64,000 nt of DNA from Cristatella mucedo (taxonomy: Eukaryota > Bryozoa > Phylactolaemata > Cristatellidae), in contig WPIO01000119.1 in the NCBI GenBank assembly GCA_009760855.2, positions 738,001 to 802,000 on the forward strand, written 5' to 3'. Each line of letters starts with the position of its first letter. Within the stretch, counting starts at the first letter, position 1. This document shows positions 43,706 through 55,516 of the stretch, piece by piece. A model generated the notes under the pieces. It saw only the letters and a program-made list of their open reading frames with translations. It was not told the DNA's origin and made no database searches. A program made the position numbers and the translations under genes.

Positions 43706-46075
43706 GTTTTTGAGGGCACGCCTTATTGGCTTTATGCTTAATAATACTAAAACACTACGTCAGGAGAGCTGTAGCAACTACCGCCCAGTCTCTCATATAC
43801 CATTATAATCAAGGACAGTGGAACGAGTCGCGGCTGACAAGCTGAACTCATACATCAAGACTTTTAGCATTGCTAATAAGTTTCAGCCTGTGGTTGGAGC
43901 TGATAAATTCAGAGAGTCAGCATTTCTTCAAATGTACAATGACCACCTTAGGAATGCAGACATAGGTTAAGTATCTGCTTGTTTTGCTCGATCTTTTGGC
44001 AGCTTAAAAACTACAGATCACTTATACCTTCTTGAGTGCCTCACATCTTGCCTGGGCATTATTGGCAGTGCATTGCAATGATTCAAGTCCTATTTCAGAG
44101 GCAGACTCCAGAGTATTTATGTTAATGGACAAAGATCATCCGAGGTACCTCTGAAATATGGGGTATCACGAGGCTTCTCGCGTGATCCCGTTCTTTTCAC
44201 GGTTTATGCTCTTCTTCTAGCCAATGTGATTGCCAAACACAATCTAGGCTTTCACATATATGAGGGAGCCACTCAGTTATATCTTTGGTTTGGTCCCTCC
44301 CAGCCCTCCCGGATATCGAATTCTCTCTATTCTCTTGCAGCATGTCTTGATGACATCCGAAGATTGATTGTAGTATTTTTTTTTAAATTGAATGATGATA
44401 CAACCTATTTATTAGTTATAGGCAAACCAAGTGTGATTCAAAAATTGGAAAGGCTAACACTCAAAATCAACTCTGCAAGCTAATCTCTTGTTGAATCTAA
44501 ACAATATCTAAGCTACATGTTGTCCGGGGAATCTTGGTTTGGTCCAACACCTTACTCATACCACCCACATCGGTTGGCATATCATAGATCTCGTGATAAT
44601 CAAGGATGTCGTTTATGCCGACCCCTTACCTTCTCAGATCGCTGTTCAATCTCGTTCACTTTTCCTGCTCTCTTGCATGTACATTGTAATGTTGAACGCT
44701 TCCAGCGACGTCATTTAAAAAGCGTTGACATGTACGAATTTAGAAATGTGTTTGGGTTGCAGGTCTTTTTGATCTGCATCCAAACTCGACCGCCAGCCTA
44801 GGTTCCCTCACTCATGCAGTGAATAGGACACTAAGAGTGCTAATTACCAGTAGGCTTCTGTTCATTTAATCCGTGTATAGGGCTGTGGAAACTACTTTCG
44901 AATTACCAAAAACTTCAAAAGATCAACCGAGTTAAACAAAGGTTTAAATGACGTTTCAAGAAATGATCTAATCACTTTCAAAGACTCCCTTCGAGTTTAC
45001 AATCGGAAGCATAAAAAGCCAGGGTGTCCTTTTTCACTCAAAAACTGAATTCCTGCTAGTCGGACCCAAAAAAGATTTACAAGAGAGTAAACAATTTACT
45101 GGCCAATGCTGAGAGTCTAACTCATCCGAAAAAACTGCTCAGCCCAAACGTTTTTCATTCTTCTTTAATGAAAAAATGCACGTTTGAGCGTTCGTCGTCT
45201 TCATTTCTTTCTGGAGTTACGAATGCAAAAACATTACATTACATTACATGTTTCAAGTGACCTTTCATAAGGTGACTACATCATCTCCAAAATCAAGTCT
45301 GCTTACATAACATATCTAAAATTTGGTCTTGGTTTGATAGGCATTCTACATATAAATGTATGCATGCTTTTGGAATATCGTGTCTTAACTTATGTTACTC
45401 ACTATTTGGTTATCTACCGGCCAGTGCAATCAGGCGCTTACAGCTAGTGCAAAACCCGGCAGCTAGGCTTGTCTGTCGTGAGCTATGGAGTTACCACATA
45501 TAAATACTTGTGGCTGACCTGCACTGGTTGTCAGTAGGGGGATAAATCGACTTTAAGGTTTTGTTCCGAGCTTCTAGGTCCCTGAGTTTTTTGGCTCGAG
45601 CCAACCTATCAGGTCTACTCCCCTAGTAGGCCAAGCATATTACCAGAGGCTTTTCGGAATCTAACTGTTCACCTATAGCTCGTACACACCTCAAACTCTT
45701 TGGAGACCGTGCCTGTAGTTCGTATGCTTCCAAGCCAGGAAAATAATCACTCCCGAGCTTTGTTAGGACATCTCCTGACTTGACAACACTTAAAAAGAAA
45801 TTAAAGAAACACCTATTCCTGACAGCATTTTCTGGATTTTGTGATTCGTCCTGTATGGTCACTTTATTGCAGTCAACGTGCATGCTGTCACGGACCACAC
45901 TTGCATGCTGACCCCGTGCATGCCACCTCTAACCATGATATTCCTGCTGTTTATAGAGAATGCTATCAATAAACATTCGACCGTGTTTCTATTTCCAGCA
46001 AATTCAAAGTGCCAAGCAAGAGATTGAGTTCTCTGAGGACGCTTTATCAAGTGTGTTATTTTTTATTATTCTCGT
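43706..46075 (+). mobile_element. LINE split by a 723-bp insertion
   Basis: Left half 43706-44521: RT from the ESCSNYRPVS segment, through ADKLNSYIKTFSIANKFQ, KYGVSRG (44155-44175), LGFHIYEGATQLYLWF (the YADD is replaced by YEGA) and LAACLDDIRRLIV to about 44500. Right half 45245-46075: from the FQVTFHKVTTSSPKSSL region through the C-terminal end to a hairpin (GTGCCAAGCAAGAGATTGAG, GAGGACGCTTTATCAAG) and an ATT tail. The intervening 44522-45244 is foreign and flanked by an 8-bp repeat. Confidence 0.9.
44522..45244 (+). mobile_element. Unclassified insertion with 8-bp target duplication and (ACATT)n end
   Basis: TACATGTT occurs at 44514-44521 and 45245-45252, and the LINE sequence is continuous if the 723 bp plus one repeat copy are removed. 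The right end has (ACATT)n (about 45229-45248), which looks like a retroposon tail; no terminal inverted repeats are evident. A 94-codon frame (44517-44801) is open but unrecognised. It could be a truncated LINE of another family or a retroposed transcript. 8-bp duplications are also typical of hAT transposons. Confidence 0.7.
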
Positions 46076-46391
46076 TATTATTTTATTTTTTAGTTATATA
46101 GTGGTTAGCTATTGGTGTATTTTTGGTAGCTCACATTCTCAATCAGAGCTCATAGCCAAACTTTGATATACTGAATACAATACATTCGCACCCATAAGCC
46201 TACTAGTATTTGAGAATACTGGCCTACAATTATAGTGGTTAGTTAAGGATTATTGTAAGTAGTAAAGCAACTCTCTTTCCCATGTTTAAGCTGTATAGAC
46301 TGTTGTTTCACTTTGATTGTTGAGATTGTTATACTTTGTACGTTGATAGCTATTGCTAAGTTAACTTCACAACTGACATTTCTGGATTTAC
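46076..46391. other. AT-rich sequence, nothing assigned
   Basis: Follows a LINE 3' end. No element seen. Confidence 0.3.
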
Positions 46392-46608
46392 CTTTGCTAC
46401 CCAGCCTGAAAAACCGCTTTGCTGAGTAAGGCACTAATAAAAATAAGATGCTAACACAGCTCAATATCACTAATGGAAATCCCACATCAGTTTGCTGCCT
46501 AGCTGATAATGATTTGAAGCTTTTAAGTTTATCTTGAAGGATTGGACTCGTATGCCCCTGTCTAGTGTTTTTTTTCCGTGGGTCAATGTGAAACGGGTGG
46601 TATGGGCA
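46392..46608 (-). CDS. Candidate exon with one membrane segment, unrecognised
   Basis: On the minus strand a frame is open from just after an acceptor-like AATACTTAG (about 46609) to a donor-like AAAG/GTAAAT (intron from 46391). It reads HCPYHPFHIDPRKKNTRQG, then a 20-residue hydrophobic stretch within VGFPLVILSCVSILFLLVPY, then a basic SAKRFFRLGSK. The arrangement resembles a single-pass membrane protein exon, but there is no homology call and the frame may be chance. No ATG is included. Confidence 0.22.
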
Positions 46609-48879
46609 GTGCTAAGTATTTGTCTTCGCCCAGTAGCATACAAGAAATTATCTTGAATCATTGTACAGCTCTTAAGATTCAAGGCCTCTCCTATTTCTTT
46701 GAATTAAGTACGAAGCTTTCCGATGTTTACCGTGACTTTACTCATTGAAATACATGTAAATGATCATTCTCAGCTAATTCAGAAGTGCTTCCTCAAGCGA
46801 CTGCTGTACTGCCTTTTTATTTATCACAGCTGGGTGAATAATGAAGCCATCAAGGTTGGATTACGGAGCGCGCATGCGTTTGTGCTTATCTATTATTTAT
46901 TCCATCTACAATCTGTGCAGACTTAGCATAGTTGGATTATTTGCTCAAAAGCTGGCTCTATGACTGAACAGCCGATTCATTAACCGCATGATTTTGTTTC
47001 TTATGTTGTTTTTGGATTGGCCAGACTGTCTTTGATATGCGTTTATTGTCAGTAAGCGTGTAGAGGTCGTTTTTGGGAAGTCTCCCAACTCTATAAGCTT
47101 GCTGACCTCGAGTTACATGTTTAAGCAGCATTGACTGGTTCTTTGGCGCTGGTATCCAACAGTCTGACTTTGTGTGTTGAAGCTGTCATTGCTCTTAATC
47201 TCACGATCAGTTTGAATTTTGATTTTGAATCGTAATTTGCCTTTTTACTTTATTATCGAAACTCAGTTTCACAAATAATGGATTTATTATCGCTTGTTTA
47301 CACGTCCTGAACAGTGCATTAGCTTGATATTCTGATATTACCGATATAAAATTATAAATTAGTTTTAAGTTTCAACTATTGTAGGGCTCTTCATCGCGTT
47401 CATTGAAGCATTAGTTTTCACTCTACTGCAATATTTTGAATCAGTTGGTTATAAGCTAATACTAATGAAACACTAAAGCATGCACCGTGACTTTCACTTC
47501 CGAAGATTTCAGGCGTTGTTGCACCAAAAAATATTGAACGTTTCGCATGTTACTTTTTGAATTTCCGCGTCAACTTTGAAATTGGTTTTTGTTTTTTGAT
47601 TGATTAAAAGTATACTATTGATAAGTCTTAGCTGTTTAAGAAGGTAACTTCTTATCTATGCTGAGTTCCTCTAATACTTCTCTCATATCGAGTATTGCAT
47701 GTCTCTTATTTACTTGGTACATATCCTTGTGAAACTGGGTGCACCAGAGGTGGGCAAGCGAATGAGACCCAACGTTGGTTCACACCAGTGTTGTTCTTAG
47801 AATAATTCTAGAAATTAGTGCTATAAGGTTGATGTGGAAAAGGTCGTGCGTTGGGTTCTTCATTAAATCATCAAATTCATTAAAATATTTTTTTAATAAA
47901 TTTACATTTAAATCATTATTTTAAAAATGCGCACTAGCGTCTTCCTTGAACTTGTATGTTCAATAGTTTAATCCTTGCTTTGATACTACTTCAGCCAGTC
48001 TTTTTTAGGAACTGTTTATCCTCCCGTCATAACGTCTCTTCTAGTGAATAACCAAGTTAATCCATTTGTTGTGACTTCACTTGTCAGGAACCTTGTACTC
48101 GTGTGTCAACCTGATGCAAAGTAAGTGGCTTTGAAATGCTTTGTTCTGCTATTTTTTTCCTTTTTTGTCAATTTTTGTAAACGCCATATATGCATCGCTC
48201 TGGGCTTTATTATTTTAAACACTGCCATTATACTTGACAGTAAGTATTTTCGTTATTTGACGTGTAAAGTGTTTTTGAGTTTTGTATTATTATTTTAGTA
48301 GGCGTTTCAGATAAGAGTGCTACAGCCAAGTAGTCCATGCTCAGATTACATATATATTTAGGTAAAGCCAATGAGGGTGTCTCTTTCCAAGCTTTCGGTT
48401 AGAGAATTAACTATCTGGCAGTAAGTGCACAATTCAGCAGTTTGCCTTTGTTGATCAGTTCAACACCGGCGTTAATCTAATGTGTTTGAGTTTTACCGGC
48501 TCTTTATAAACGACATCAGGTTCGAGGACAACGGATTCTAGTCTATCACTTCTCAGTCTCGGTGGACTTTGTCTTATCTCATGTAACCTCAGCATTTAGC
48601 TCTGGTTTCGGATTGAGCTGTTAGCTAGCATAACATCATGTTCACTATCCAAATCCTAAAAGTGTTTACCTTCTGATTTCACGGAATCCTTTGACTCGAC
48701 ATTGAAGGCAAAATTGCATCTTTAAATTCGTCCATAGGAAGTTTCCTTTATATGCTAATGTTGAATGTTTGGATAGTAACCGGGTCCGCATAGTTACCTG
48801 AGCGGTCTACATAGGGAAAAGATTAATGTGCGTATTTATACAGCGTTTTCTGCGTAGATGTAGAAAATAATTATTAGAT
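46609..48879. other. Long repeat-poor stretch, no gene assigned
   Basis: AT-rich sequence with no LINE, SINE, R3 or long open frame. It may be intronic to the plus-strand Ig gene further right, but nothing in the sequence proves it. Confidence 0.3.
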
Positions 48880-48960
48880 AATAATACTAAAAATACTTTT
48901 TATAAACAGCTCTATGATGATCAAATCTTTTTCTAGACGCCTTACTTATGCTATGTAAAA
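48880..48960 (-). mobile_element. LINE 3' tail fragment, decayed
   Basis: ATAATAATACT tail, then CTATGATGATCAAATC and TTTTTCTAGACGCCTTACTT, matching the hairpin in order. Confidence 0.6.
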
Positions 48961-49344
48961 TACCTTACCAAATGATTGGCGATGATATCAGAAAGTTAAG
49001 CTGTTGAGGCTATTACCCCATTTGGCGTTTGGTCTTACATTCTGTTTATGCAGAATAAAAATGTTTCTTGTTTTGTAGTTTTATAGTAATAACTCGTTAG
49101 TGAACTCACCAGAATGTAGGTATTTTAGCAAAGCATTTGACTTCGATAAATTGCTAACCCATTTCCAGAAGCATTCGTTTGTCTATACTTTTTGAAGCGA
49201 CGCTGCTTTCTCTCTGGCCTCGCCTCTTCTCTTGATGGTAAATTTCTTATAATTGTCCCGACTTTATGAGCTTAAATTTACCCAAAGAATCTTTGTAAGC
49301 AGGTGTATTGACAGGATCCTAGCCCATGGGTAGTATTCAAGCTC
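48961..49344. other. No feature seen
   Basis: AT-rich; no element or frame of note. Confidence 0.3.
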
Positions 49345-49460
49345 TTCACGACCCAGGTAGTGGGTCCGTGTCCTGCAGTGAGCGGTCATTATTGCCCACT
49401 GCGTGAGATAGTGAAAGCCGGCAAGGCTCTCCTGTTGCTACTGGCAGCTAAACGTATTCA
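49345..49460 (+). mobile_element. SINE-B, partial
   Basis: CATTATTGCCCACTGCGTGA, then GATAGTGAAAGCCGGCAAGG and CTCTCCTGTTGC match the SINE-B body at 52290-52340 (reverse complement). The A box and the GTTAAATCAGC end are missing or unrecognisable. Confidence 0.6.
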
Positions 49461-50229
49461 AACTCACTTCTCGGCGTCATACTACATGCGACGCAGGGCC
49501 GTCTTGCCCTTGATGGAAATACGATATCTTGTGGTGCAACGGACTTCTCAATTTAATAAGTAGATATAAAACTTTATTGAATCGGCTAACCTTCCATTGG
49601 ACTAACTTTGTATGAGTTTTTTTAGTCTCCAAAATAATTGTTTTTTTCATCTGACGAGATTCCGAATGTAGATTTATATTTATGCTCTGCTATCCTCCCC
49701 ATAAATGCTTGAAAGACTTCTCTCTTTAAGGCAACAAAACCAAGCGTAACTAGAGTATCATCCACTTCGCCATGTTAGCTCTTGTTATAATGGTCCTTCC
49801 TTAAATTCATCTAATGAATTCCTTTCATTAGAGCTATGTAATACTAAAACGTCTATGTATTCTTAGGCATGCTAGAAAAATTGTGTACGTACGATAAGTG
49901 TTTACAGTTGGTCAATGCTATGCCGTAGCATGAATTCCATGTCGCAAAATATTATTCATTTGCCGCTGTAGAAACTGGTCCAACCATCATCATTTTTGAC
50001 ACTTATAAGAACCCAAACTAACTATAATGATATTCTTCTGGCTTTTGTAAAGTAATTCGGCCAACCTAATAGTCCAACGTGTACACCAGCCGAAGAACCT
50101 TGGCAGCTATGACCCTGTGTGCTGTTGGCAACAATTGATGACCAGTTTCACTGCCCGAATCGATTAATCGCAAACACCTAACTCAGTAAATGGTTTCTTC
50201 ACGGTCAAGTAAACACAGTTGAACTTAGT
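49461..50229. other. No gene recognised
   Basis: AT-rich, possibly intronic. No splice-bounded frame with a recognisable domain. Confidence 0.3.
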
Positions 50230-50525
50230 ACCAGCCAAATATTTTTTTAACTACACATTTTTAGGGAAATGACAGCTGTGCTTCAGTTTCAAATTGCAGG
50301 CATTTGTAAGTAATTGCTTGAGAGCAGGCATTGCAATGACAAATTCTGGGGGTAAACCCGGATCACTGTTCTCTGTATTACAGACAAAATGCTAACGTTT
50401 TTTTGAAGTTAATTGTAGATATGGCAGCTGTAGTTTTTTTTGCAATATTGGGATGTCATCACCGGTTGGGCCGGGCCATGCAACGCCATAGGATGAGTAC
50501 GTTAAAGAGCAGTAGCATGACATTT
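50230..50525 (-). repeat. R3 repeat copy
   Basis: Minus strand: CATCCTATGGCGTTGCATGG, CCCGGCCCAACCGG, then CTACAGCTGCCATATCTAC. A second AGCTGTCATTTCC motif lies at 50268-50280, so two overlapping units may be present. Confidence 0.55.
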
Positions 50526-50536
50526 TGCAAGTTAAC

Positions 50537-50586
50537 CAGGAACATAGAATACTATGATTTGCAGGAACATAGAATACTATGATTTG
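50537..50586. repeat. Perfect 25-bp tandem duplication
   Basis: The unit starting CAGGAACATAGAATACTATG and ending ATTTG occurs twice without mismatch (50537-50561 and 50562-50586). A second, imperfect tandem pair of about 24 bp (AGATTGATTATTTARGCTAC) follows at about 50637-50684. Confidence 0.95.
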
Positions 50587-50686
50587 CAATCAGAACCGTA
50601 TTTGGTCGAACATTCTGTTAAATGCTCAGTCGGCTTACAGATTGATTATTTAGGCTACCGTAAGATTGATTATTTAAGCTACCATT

Positions 50687-51227
50687 TGAGCTAGGTAATT
50701 GAAGGCCATGTATAAATTGCACAAGTACAATTAAATTTAATGTAGTGAGTACACTTGTATCATTGTTTTGTATTACGTAGAATTCAAGCGGCTGTCTAGC
50801 ATTAACTGTGAACCCGTAGCAGCACCACAGAGTATCACAGTTATTTTTACGACCAATAGGAGATCGCATTTTGTCTATCTCTATGGTCAACTATTCACGT
50901 TAGTGGACTCAAAAATGCCACTAAACCAGCAAGTGAGATGGTACGTTTGTTTTGAGCTTTACTGGGTTGGAAACATCTTGCCTCATATTTGTGCGCTGTG
51001 GTTGCAAGTTTTACTAGCTGTGTCTCATATTATTAATTTGCACCGTTATGAAACCTAGTACAGGTAACCTTAGCTAGCATTTCAGATCTAACGCAACTTC
51101 TTTGTCAGACTTTTAGGGGTAGGTTTCCATTGCTGCCTTGGTTGTGTTTCACTAATATTGAATTATGTTGCCGTGGCTAGGGTAGCTTGTTATGTTGGAT
51201 TAGTAAACCATCTACATAGTCGTGTGT
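50687..51227. other. No gene established
   Basis: A 96-codon plus frame (50768-51058, first codon not ATG) shows no family motif. Otherwise nothing seen. Confidence 0.3.
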
Positions 51228-51885
51228 GACGATAATAATAATAATAATAATATTGCACTTGATAAAGCGCCCTCAGAGAACTTAATCTCTTTCTAGGCGC
51301 TTTACATTTGCTGCAAAGTGATACGCAATAGAATAGTAAGTAAAATCATGCTTGAAAAACAAACAAAATGAATAACATGGTTAGGGGTTACATGCACTGG
51401 GTCAGCATGCAAATGTGGTTAGTGGCAGCATGAACAGTGTCAGCACGCATAAGCACATCGAGGACGAATCACAAGGACCCACTAAATGCTGTCCTAAATA
51501 GGTATGTTTTTAAGTTTCTTTTAAATGTGGTCAGGTCAGGGGATGTTCTGATGCAGGTCGGGAGGGAGTTCCAGGCTGTGGGAGCATACGAGCTAAATTC
51601 ACGGTCTCCAAAGGATTTAAGGTTTGTACGAGGTATTTCTAGACTGTTGGATTCCGAAAAGCGAGTGGTACGATGCTTTGCCTGATGGGGTAGTATCTCT
51701 GAAAGATAGGCTGGAGCCATAGAATGAAGAGACCTAAAAGTGAGCGACAAAACCTTGAAGTCAATCCGTTGCTTGACTGGTAGCCAGTGCAGCTCGGCGA
51801 GAAGTGGAGTAATGTGGCAACTGCGACGCTCACGACAGAAAAGCCTAGCTGCAGAGTTTTGCACCAGCTGCAATCGTAATAAGAG
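51228..51885 (-). mobile_element. 5'-truncated LINE, well-preserved 3' half
   Basis: Minus strand: a 134-codon frame (51873-51469) without interruption covers QLVQNSAARLFCRERRSCHI, LPVKQRIDFKVLSLTFRSL and FSSYAPTAWNSLPTCIR to FRTAFSGSL, i.e. the complete L2-like C-terminus. The hairpin (AAGCGCCCTCAGAGAACTTA / CTTTCTAGGCGCTTTACA) and (ATT)7 are at 51233-51305. It is one of the least decayed copies and therefore probably young. Confidence 0.93.
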
Positions 51886-52239
51886 AGGTTTCCAAATTTT
51901 TTAATATATCGTAAACAGATCAGACCGGCTGTGTAACCAATCCTGGTTCTTAGTGTCTTTTTTGACACACCCTAAGAAAACATACTTGTTGCTGGCTGTG
52001 CATTATTAATAGTCAAACATTAATGAATCTTAACTTTTAGTGATACGATTGTGGCCTGAAGTTGATGAAGCATCTGCTACATTGGGATTTTTCTGAGTGG
52101 CTGGGCGTCATGACTTGTTTTCGACTAGCTGTATCTATAACCTCACACATGAAGGGGTTTCGTGGTAACCTAGGATGAAGATGTCTAGAACACTCCATGT
52201 TGTCACGGGATGTAGAACTACTGGTGCCAATCATGACCA
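51886..52239. other. No feature seen
   Basis: Unassigned sequence between a LINE and a SINE-B. Confidence 0.3.
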
Positions 52240-52425
52240 GCTAAAATATTAGCTGATTTAACAGCCTGATTTATATAACGGAAGAAGAGCCTTAACTGCT
52301 TTCACTAGCACTTGCAGTTGGCAATAAAGGATCACACATTGCCCGATTCGAACCCTGGACCTCATTCGCGATAAGTGGGCACCTTACCTCATTGTCTACC
52401 ACTACCCAGATAGCTTTGTTGAGAA
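52240..52425 (-). mobile_element. SINE-B, most complete tRNA-like head
   Basis: Minus strand: A-box-like GTAGACAATGAGGTAAGGTG, B box GGGTTCGAATCGG, then CCTTTATTGCCAACTGCAAG, AAGGCTCTTCTTCCG and the end GCTGTTAAATCAGCTAATA. The B box is very close to consensus (GGTTCGAATCC). Confidence 0.8.
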
Positions 52426-53184
52426 GTGATAATGCAGACTGGATAATAACCGACCACTGACCAGTGCCTGGCACTGCCTCACTTAATTAGTTTACATGTT
52501 TTGTTTGAATTCAAAATATGCGTTTTGATCCTACTTCCTTCGAAGTTAATATTCCTCAGTCGATTCCAATCCTGTCAATTCCCTGGCGATCGTACGTTAT
52601 TTTTTAGATAGCTATCGTTTAGATTACAGGGTTTTATCTATGTTGTAGTCCAATTTTTTAAATCACTGCTTATCTTTCAGACAATTTAGACTTATACACT
52701 TCATACATGCAGGAGCTCAGATTCCTCGTAGTGCTATTTTGGCAAAGCAATTTCTTCTGGCTACCTAAATGAAGAGGAGATAATCAATTAGCTCTGCTAG
52801 CTCATATGTGCTATTCTCTTTTGCAAGATGGTACTATCCCTAGCACAAGCGAATATTGCCATGAAAAAATAGCTCGCTTAGGAAGCATTTTCTTTTGATA
52901 CATCAGATCAAGAGCTTGATGGGCCCTACTGGTAAGGAACTGATCCCTCGATAGGCTGCTTGTTAATGAGCCCATACAAAACTTATAGAGTTTGACCATA
53001 ACTCCAGTCTTAGTGCTCAGAGAGTTAGGCTATGAAGCACTGAGTTACGTAAGTATAGAGTGAATGCAACGATTGTATTGATCAGAATATTAATGATATT
53101 AAAACACTGTTATAGCCTTATTATAGCTACTTCACACATGCTCAAGAGGAAGCTTGCTTGAATGCTTAGTGGTAGGAGGCTCAT
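52426..53184. other. No gene established
   Basis: A 62-codon minus frame with ATG (52999-52811, MVKLYKFCMGSLTSSLSRDQ) is open but unrecognised. The rest is AT-rich. Confidence 0.3.
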
Positions 53185-53400
53185 TGTGAACAAGTCTATC
53201 AAGATTAGAGGTAAAGTGCACTGGGTCAGCATGCAAATATGGTTAGTGAAAGAATGCACAGCTCTAGAACTCATAAGCACCCAAAGGAAAACTCACATAG
53301 GCCTATTAACAGCTGTGATAAATAGAGGCGTTTTTATTATTTTTTTTAATTTGGTGAAGTCAAGGGACATTTTGTCCTCATTCAGGAGTGATTTAAAATC
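53185..53400 (-). mobile_element. LINE 3'-untranslated-region fragment
   Basis: GGGTCAGCATGCAAATATGG, then CCAAAGGAAAACTCACAT and TTTAATTTGGTGAAGTCAAG match the region between the LINE stop codon and hairpin (compare 51395-51545). It has neither tail nor hairpin. Confidence 0.7.
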
Positions 53401-54259
53401 AGTCCCGATATTATTTAAGCAACGTAAAATATTACCACCCACCTGCATTTTGCGAAGGCCTCATTCCGGACTTCAAATGACCATGTCCAAATTCCAAGTA
53501 GCAGTGTCAGGGTGGAACTGCTGTAGCAGAAATGCCAGCTCACACAGACGGGAATAATAAATCACTGCTTTAAAGCATTGTAGAGACCAGTTCGAAAGTC
53601 TGGGAACTTCGAAAGAAAAACTGTTGATGTGAATTGCTTTTTAGTAGTAGATATGGCTGAACGAATGACAAATTGCAGCCTTCTCTTGCTTTTATGGACA
53701 AGGATGGTGCTTATTGGATTTGTATTCCCACAATAATCCGTTTGCATTATAAACGAATCAAATATGTGACATAGCAAATTTTTTTGCCAAACACATGATA
53801 CCTCGTGTAACTTTCTATGATTAATCAAGCCCATCTGGTAGTTGTTCAGCTCAGTTTTAAGCATGCTTCTGCAGACTACAATCAGACCTTTGGTGGTCTT
53901 TGCTAGCTATATTGCCACCGCTTGCAATGCAGTGGCTCTCTTAAATGATAAACTAGTATTTGATGAGTGGTTGTCATCTAATTTATGTTTGGCTCCATTT
54001 TACCGTATTGTTTAAGCTGTTACGGCATGCTGTTAAAGCATTTACGATGTGACGGGATGAGTTGTTTTGCAGTTTTGAAACATATTTCATTGATATGTCG
54101 GTGAGCTTAGAATGACTAGTAGGCATACTCAAAACCGAAGGTGATTAAATTGTTAGCCATTTGGCTGTGCAGATATTTACCAACATATGGATTCTAAGCT
54201 GCAAATTGTATGGCACACTTATTTGTTGTTACAGAAGGAATGCTGTGTAGTATGCTCAG
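53401..54259. other. No gene established; upstream of the Ig exons
   Basis: AT-rich. A signal-peptide exon for the Ig gene was looked for and not found with any confidence. Confidence 0.3.
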
Positions 54260-54518
54260 TGTATCTTTCTTTTGCCTACACCATCACTTATCCTTGCTTG
54301 TCGTTGTAGTGTTGATGCTAGCACCACTTACAACTGGACGGTGAATAATTCCCCACCATCTAATAACTATGCTGTGAATGGGGCTACTATGACACTACAA
54401 ATTTATAAATTTCACCCTGGAATTGATACAGTAGGGCAATACAATGGCAACTATGAATGCACCGCCAAAAACTCACAAGGCACTGCAGTCTCAAGTCCAG
54501 CTGATGTACGGGTTGGAG
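54260..54518 (+). CDS. Immunoglobulin-like domain exon 1 (partial gene)
   Basis: The frame reads SLILACRCSVDASTTYNW, with the strand B cysteine in LAC and the core Trp 12 residues on. It continues through GATMTLQIYKF and the strand F motif GNYECTAKNSQG (Y-x-C) to SSPADVRVG. This is an almost complete Ig domain of an adhesion or receptor-type extracellular protein. The 3' end is clear: GGAG/GTATGT, with the intron starting at 54519, leaving phase 1. The 5' end is not: acceptor-like sites end at 54259 (CTCAG, phase 0) and 54309 (TTGTAG, phase 2). The frame continues into the intron, which is read-through. Two Asn-x-Ser/Thr sites are present (NWT, NNS). Confidence 0.7.
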
Positions 54519-55516
54519 GTATGTACCATTCTTTGCATATTCCTGCTGTTTCAGCTTTGAGAGGGATAACGAATTTATTAATGGCTTACACTAGTCCTGG
54601 CAACACCAAGTATGCAGTTGGATCTGGCCTAGGTGTCTTGTATACGTTTTTTGCGTGCTTCCTGCTAAGAAGAACGAACTGCTTTTTTGCTTTGACATTG
54701 AAGGTCAATAACAGTCAACATTGCTACCATGAGCCTACATGTACATGTTCTTGTCACAGTAATGAGTGATGAGCTGCTGGCCCTGTTGCAAGCTGAAGCA
54801 GCATTTTTTGAAGCCTGGTCCTTCTCTCTGATTTCTTCTCAGGGAAGGCTGGTCACCTACACATGCCAGCTCCTGCTTTTGCTAGAGTGTGGGCAGTTAC
54901 AGAATATGCTCCAATGCTATTCCTGAAGCTAACTACAGCTGGTAATAGGCTATTACGCTGGAGTTATTAATTATTCCTTGCATGCTGCCTTTGCTTGCTT
55001 AACATGCAATGTAGAAACTCGGTTCAAGCCACCAGGTCTCTACTTTGAGCTACCTCATTATTTTCGGCCTGACAGTACATCCATCTTTTACCCTTTTGAA
55101 GTACTGCCGTTATAACATGCAGCACTACTACGGTACTAATAGGTATTGCGATTTCGATTCTGAATAAAGATCAATCAAAGATGTGTAACCATATTCACAA
55201 TAACTGATATCTTGAAAAAAAGCAGCTTATTGAACGTTATCGTAGAACCGCGACTTTTCTTATTAGCCTAACATGTGACTTTCAATGCTAATTAATTAAA
55301 TTATTTGCTAATTTAAAACATTTAACTAGTTACTTTAGTTGCCTTTGTGCTTTCTATTCTCTAATCCCACCAAATCGTGTACAGTCAGATAATTGTTTGT
55401 GAACAGCTAGCATTATTAGTTGTTGCAGCATTTTATCACTCTTTTGACATGTTTTGTGAGTGTCGTATATGTGCAACTATTGGCCTCAAATATGTGTTTT
55501 TTTGTAGCCTTTATAG
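54519..55516 (+). other. Probable intron between the Ig exons
   Basis: Bounded by GTATGT (54519) and CCTTTATAG (ends 55516), with phase 1 on both sides. The sequence inside is AT-rich, without LINE or SINE copies. Confidence 0.55.

Noticed and set aside
54519-54769. Extension of the Ig frame by about 80 codons
   Set aside because: It follows a strong GTATGT donor and loses Ig character; treated as intron read-through.
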